A DNA stretch of 6,844 nucleotides from Methanobacteriota archaeon (GTDB taxonomy: Archaea > Thermoplasmatota > Poseidoniia > Poseidoniales > Poseidoniaceae). The position numbers and the translations under genes were made by a program. The first letter of the stretch is position 1. Each line of letters opens with the position of its first letter. This document shows positions 1 to 4,200 of this stretch, one piece after another. The stretch is from contig PBMM01000036.1 of NCBI GenBank assembly GCA_002723635.1, positions 1 through 6,844 of the forward strand. The letters are read 5' to 3'. The notes under the pieces were generated by a model, which saw nothing but the letters and a program-made list of their open reading frames with translations, had not been told where the DNA came from and made no database searches.

Positions 1-68
1 AGAACTTGGTCAATTGGATCAGTGCAGCAGACAGCCTCATTGCGCTCACCCATCATCGCGGTACGTGA
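1..68 (+). CDS. C-terminal end of an upstream gene (partial, unidentified)
   Basis: The frame whose first complete codon is at base 3 is open from the window edge to a TGA at 66-68. It gives 21 residues beginning NLVNWISAADSL and ending THHRGT. The mix of hydrophobic and polar residues looks like a genuine protein C-terminus, possibly a closing amphipathic helix, but it is too short to assign a family. The main support is its stop codon, which overlaps a GTG start at 65 by four bases (GTGA). That is the usual geometry of tightly packed, translationally coupled genes. Alternative: the next gene starts further upstream in its own open frame and this fragment is noncoding. I consider that less likely. 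Confidence 0.6.
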   Translation, partial: NLVNWISAADSLIALTHHRGT

Positions 69-1096
69 GGGAAGCTACGTTCGCCGGCGCGGAGTGGCTC
101 TGCGTCCTCATCGTCATCGTGGCTTCCGTCAGCCTCGGGTGGACGCCTGAACAGGAACCTGTCGACGAGCCGGAAGTGGTCAGTTTGGAGGGAACCGTGA
201 CCCTAGCCACGCGGGACGCAATGGATGCGCTGGGCCTCCAAGAATTTCAGCCAGGCGCCGTGGCTGCCGTCGACCTCACGCGAGACAGTGTTGCAGCACC
301 CCCGTGCGAGGGTTGCGAGCATGCGCTGACGGGCATCATGGTCCAAGGGTCTGTGTTGCTGACGGGTTTGGTGGACGAGACCGGACGCCTTGGGCGCATC
401 GAAGCGAACCTGAACCTCACGCACCTGATGGAGCGTGGGCCAGATGGATTCGTCCATCGCGAATGGTTGCTGCTTGACTGGGACGCAGGAGATCGCTCTT
501 CCACCGTCGAGGTACTTCTTGTTCATGATCCGCCACGATGGCTTCCGGGAGAGGATCGAAGCGATGCCACCTTGCTGACAACCGAGGAGGGTCAAATTTC
601 ACGTTCTGGGCCGGAGGTCTTGCTTCGATCATCTGAATCAGGCGATGACGTCTTGTTGGCCTGCCTCCCAGATCACTTCCTCTGCCGGGCCACGTCTCCG
701 GACGCCATCCTGACGGCCCGCCGCGGCCCGCCGCGTGCTTCGCTGACCGTCGAGGCCCCATCCGCTTGGGTCGAGGTTCCGTTGATGCAAGGAGACCTCA
801 GCGACGGTGGAGGATGGGCCGCGTCCTTGCTTGAAGCCGGTGAAGATGTTCCAAACAACCGCACGTGGTGCCCCAGCTCAGGGTCTTCGCTGACCGGGGA
901 AACCCGTGAGGTCATCGCCTCACCTCCCTCGCTGGCCCCGTTGGCCACCTGGTTCATCGCTTTGGGCGAGACGCACCTGCTTTTGGCGCCCGATGGTGTG
1001 CATTGGACAGAGGCGGAAGGCGCGGACGTTCGGTGTGCGGCCTTGACCGACGCCTCGGGAACCCTTCGCCTGGGCATCTCTGAGTATGCTGCCTAG
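65..1096 (+). CDS. Membrane-anchored extracytoplasmic protein of unknown function, 343 aa
   Basis: I do not recognise the family. With the GTG start at 65 the protein opens with about ten residues, then a hydrophobic segment at residues 11-26 (WLCVLIVIVASVSLGW). This could be a signal anchor or an uncleaved signal peptide. An acidic linker rich in Pro and Glu follows, then a domain of roughly 300 residues with beta-strand-like alternation. Outside the membrane segment there are six cysteines, at about 81 and 84 (CEGC), 200 and 207, 269 and 324. The even number and close pairing suggest disulfides and an extracytoplasmic location. Two N-glycosylation sequons lie near residues 117 and 265. I see no catalytic motif. 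The frame is also open upstream to the window edge (a TTG at 14 is possible), but GTG 65 overlaps the preceding stop as GTGA and puts the hydrophobic segment at the N-terminus, so I prefer it. No clear Shine-Dalgarno precedes it. The TAG stop at 1094-1096 is 47 bases before the next gene. Confidence 0.75.
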   Translation: MREATFAGAEWLCVLIVIVASVSLGWTPEQEPVDEPEVVSLEGTVTLATRDAMDALGLQEFQPGAVAAVDLTRDSVAAPPCEGCEHALTGIMVQGSVLLTGLVDETGRLGRIEANLNLTHLMERGPDGFVHREWLLLDWDAGDRSSTVEVLLVHDPPRWLPGEDRSDATLLTTEEGQISRSGPEVLLRSSESGDDVLLACLPDHFLCRATSPDAILTARRGPPRASLTVEAPSAWVEVPLMQGDLSDGGGWAASLLEAGEDVPNNRTWCPSSGSSLTGETREVIASPPSLAPLATWFIALGETHLLLAPDGVHWTEAEGADVRCAALTDASGTLRLGISEYAA

Positions 1097-1143
1097 GTTG
1101 TCGCCACAGGCTGACTTATACGGTTGAGTGTCCCGTTCCTACC
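1097..1143 (+). other. Intergenic spacer with promoter, no visible terminator
   Basis: This 47-base gap is the only clear noncoding stretch in the window. It holds the TATA box described separately. There is no T-rich run of the kind used for archaeal termination and no strong inverted repeat, so transcripts of the 343-residue gene may read through into the large surface-protein gene. Confidence 0.6.
1115..1122 (+). promoter_or_regulatory. Archaeal TATA box (CTTATACG) for the giant surface-protein gene
   Basis: CTTATACG matches the archaeal box A consensus YTTAWANN. Its centre lies about 25-26 bases before the ATG at 1144. Archaeal transcription usually begins about 25-27 bases downstream of the box centre, so the predicted start site falls on or within a base or two of the ATG. 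This would give a leaderless mRNA, in keeping with the lack of any purine-rich ribosome binding site in the bases just before the ATG (GTTCCTACC). The upstream BRE position lacks the usual adenine pair, so promoter strength is uncertain. Confidence 0.6.
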
Positions 1144-1209
1144 ATGCGCATCAAGGCAGCCATGTTGGTTTTGCTACTTGCTCTCGCTCCAATGTCCGCC
1201 GTCCTTGCT
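1144..1209 (+). other. Signal peptide of the giant surface protein
   Basis: Residues 1-22 show a basic n-region (Arg2, Lys4), a hydrophobic core (AAMLVLLLALAPMSAV) and a Val-Leu-Ala box suited to signal peptidase I cleavage before SQTAP. There is no twin-arginine motif and no lipobox cysteine, so general Sec export is expected. The mature protein would be held by its C-terminal helix. Confidence 0.85.
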
Positions 1210-4200
1210 TCTCAAACCGCCCCTGTGGCGGAAGATTCGAGCGGCGATTGGCTCATGGTTGACGGATACGTGACGACGAAATTCACGAGCGTCGGCGACA
1301 CGGTCTCCGTGTACGCCTTGACCAAGGGCCATTCAGGGGACGCGACCACCACGAACACTGTCGTCACCGCCGAAATTCTGCACTACGAAGACGTCGAAGC
1401 GTTCGACCTCATCGTCAATCAACGGCTCCCTTCCGGTGGAGTGGTGATCGACACGGTGGTCCTGACTCCGAGCGGAGCACATGAGGACGACCCTGCCGCC
1501 CTGCTTTGGGAGGGGTTGTACACCGTTCCACTGACCGCGACCGGCGGCGTGTACGGGGCGAGCATCACCGCCGAGGAGGGCAACCTTGTCAGCACGGACG
1601 ATGCAACTCAGATTCCAAACGCCCTTCGCGACGAGATCGAATCGGTGTTGCAAGCCATCGACACCACGTGGGACACGGCCAACCCGATGATGGACATCAA
1701 GGGCGTGTTTGACGGGCTCAACGCCAGCGGACAAGGAAGCGGTGGATGGACCTCCTTCGTCGATGACGCCTCTCGCCAACCAGGGTTGGGCGAAAGTGCG
1801 CAATTGTGGAACAACATGATCGCCGCGGGTTACAACAACCCTTCCTACGATATGGCTGATGGCGCACGCTTCCTCGAGGCCCTGCTTGACTTCCTTGAGT
1901 CCTCGGATCAAGAAGCGGGCATGGCCTTTTTGACCGGCGTGCTCGTGTATGGCGACGAATTCCCACTGCCTCGCACGTTGGACGATTTCGACGAGGTCGT
2001 GGATTACATGCAAGCCTTTGACCCGATCGAGAATTTCACTCGATTCGCTGGCACCGACAATTTCTCCGCCGCCTATGACGCCATGGTGGGCAGCGAAGAA
2101 TGGGAAGGCCTTAGCGACGCCCTAGACAACCTGTCCAACAACGAGATGGTGTTTGCCTCCTTCCAGACGGTGCTTCGGAACATCGCACTGCTTTCGGTTT
2201 CGGCCCACCCCGAAGCCATCATCGACGGCTTGGAGGCTTGGGTCGCCCCGCTTGCGGACGAGGATTACGGTAACATGACGCCGTTCCAACGATTGGTGTA
2301 CGGCTGGTCGCAGATGGACGTGACCGTGCAAGACCTCGACGGCGACGACTTCCCCGATGAAATCCTATGGGAGTACGAGCTGTTGCTCAACACCACCGAA
2401 GGCCTGCAATGGCAAGCACGAATGGACGCGTCCTACCCGCATGTCAGCGACGGCTTTGACGACTTCAACACCTTCGACATCGACGTGTTGACGATCCTGC
2501 GCGACACCACCGAAGATCCCGCATGGGGCGACGCAGGAAATGCCGTGCAAGATTTCCTCTCCTGGGCTTCCAACGCCACCCTCGGGAAGGAATTGGAATG
2601 GTCGAAGTCGGAAGACGATTCAAACGATGGCGAAGACGGTGACGACAGTGATGACGGCGGCAGCGAGGACTCCAGCACCACGTGGGAAGAGGTCATTTTT
2701 GACGGCCTTCACCCCGTTGAAACCCTGGCCCTCAACAAGTACAAGCTCGACCTCGGATTCGAGATGCATTTCGAGTGCGAAGGATGTGCACCCACAGACA
2801 CGCCCAACGATTTCAACATGAGCGTAACCGACAGCAGCGGACAGACCACCAACGTTGTCTTGGACGAGAAGATGGCTCATTCCAACCATTACATCGGAAG
2901 GTTCACCGCCGACCGCGCGGGGGCAGAAGTGTACACATTCAGCCAACCAATGGCAGGATGGACGCCCCCGTGCGCCGACGACGGCTGCACCGTCTCGCGG
3001 GCGACGTTAGGCTTCAGTTCGCTCCGCCCCACGTTGCTCGAATCCATGGGCATTGAAGCGAACGAGGAACTCTTCATCGTGTCTGCTTTGGGCGTGCTGG
3101 TCGATGCCGATGAAACCGTACCGGTGGCTTCGGAGATGAACGTTCAAGCTTCGGTGTACGATGCCGCGGACGGGGCTTTGTTCGGTGCCGAGATGGACAG
3201 TGCATTGCTGCGAATTTCCCCCGGGCTCGGCGTGTCTGCAGCATCGTCGCTTTCACCAAATGGAGACATGATGTTCGACGCTGCCGGCCCCGCCGTTCAG
3301 TATTCTGGAGATGACGTGGACGGCGTCCTTGACGTGACGGTCGAGCCCCGACAGACGGACAACGAAGGCGAATCCCTCGACGACGACCAAGCCGCCTTCG
3401 ACGGATACCTCTCGGCATCAGGAGATGCCTTTGGCTGGAATCTGTCAAGCGACGTGAACGCCCAGGTGTCCAAGAGTGCCCGAGGCGTGGCCTTGTTCAC
3501 CACCACAGGTGTCACCATCGACGGCCTCGAGTTCCGCTACGAACACGAAGCGCCGCTCCCAGACAGTCCTGGGTGCATGATCAGCAAGATGCAAACGTGG
3601 TCTCAGGGGGAACTCAACATTGAGTGGTCCTATGTCAGCTTCCGCAGCGAGGACGGCACGCCCTACCCTTATGCTAGCCTGGATCAAGTGGACATTGACT
3701 ACGGAGACGGCAGCAGCTTCTCCTCGACGGCCCCGGCAGAGTCCGGGAGTGAGTCGTACACCTACGACACTTCGGACGGCACCACCGAACACCTCGTGAC
3801 TGTGCAATACACCACGGAGCACGGCCACGTGAACGATTTGAGCTTCACCTTCGATGAGGACGCCGGCATTCTGACGGGCGACGACGGCGAAGAGTACCAC
3901 ACATCGTATCATCAACCGTACGAAGATCACCGCTACTGCCAACTCAAAGGCGAGCAGCAATCCAGCACCCCGAGCCCGGCCATCATCGACCGCTTCATCA
4001 GCGATGGGCCGTTTGAGGTCCTTGACCAACAGGTCCTCACGTCCAACGCTCAAGGCACTGTGACCCTCACTGCGATGCCCCCGCATACCGGTGCGTACGT
4101 GAACATCGTCCAAGCCTCCCACACAGATGCCTTGACGGGCGTAACCCGAACAGGAATCGGCTTTAACATCGCGATGGCCACCACCGCCACCGTCGGCTTG

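Noticed and set aside
14..64. TTG at 14 as the start of the first complete gene
   Set aside because: The 17 added residues are polar and precede the membrane segment without purpose, and the same bases read better in another frame as the end of the upstream gene.
673..1077. Open frame of 134 codons on the - strand
   Set aside because: It is low-complexity Ser/Pro/Ala/Arg antisense sequence within the 343-residue gene, typical of GC-rich shadows.
1097..1143. Transcription terminator between the first two complete genes
   Set aside because: There is no oligo-T run and no convincing stem-loop in the gap.
1333..2013. Open frame of 226 codons on the - strand
   Set aside because: It is antisense to the start of the giant gene, whose signal peptide and continuous domain structure make the + strand clearly coding.
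2605..2670. Simple-sequence DNA around the acidic linker as a phase-variable tract
   Set aside because: The tract is mixed GAC, GAT, GAA and GGC codons with no exact repeat unit long enough to slip, so it is better explained as protein composition.
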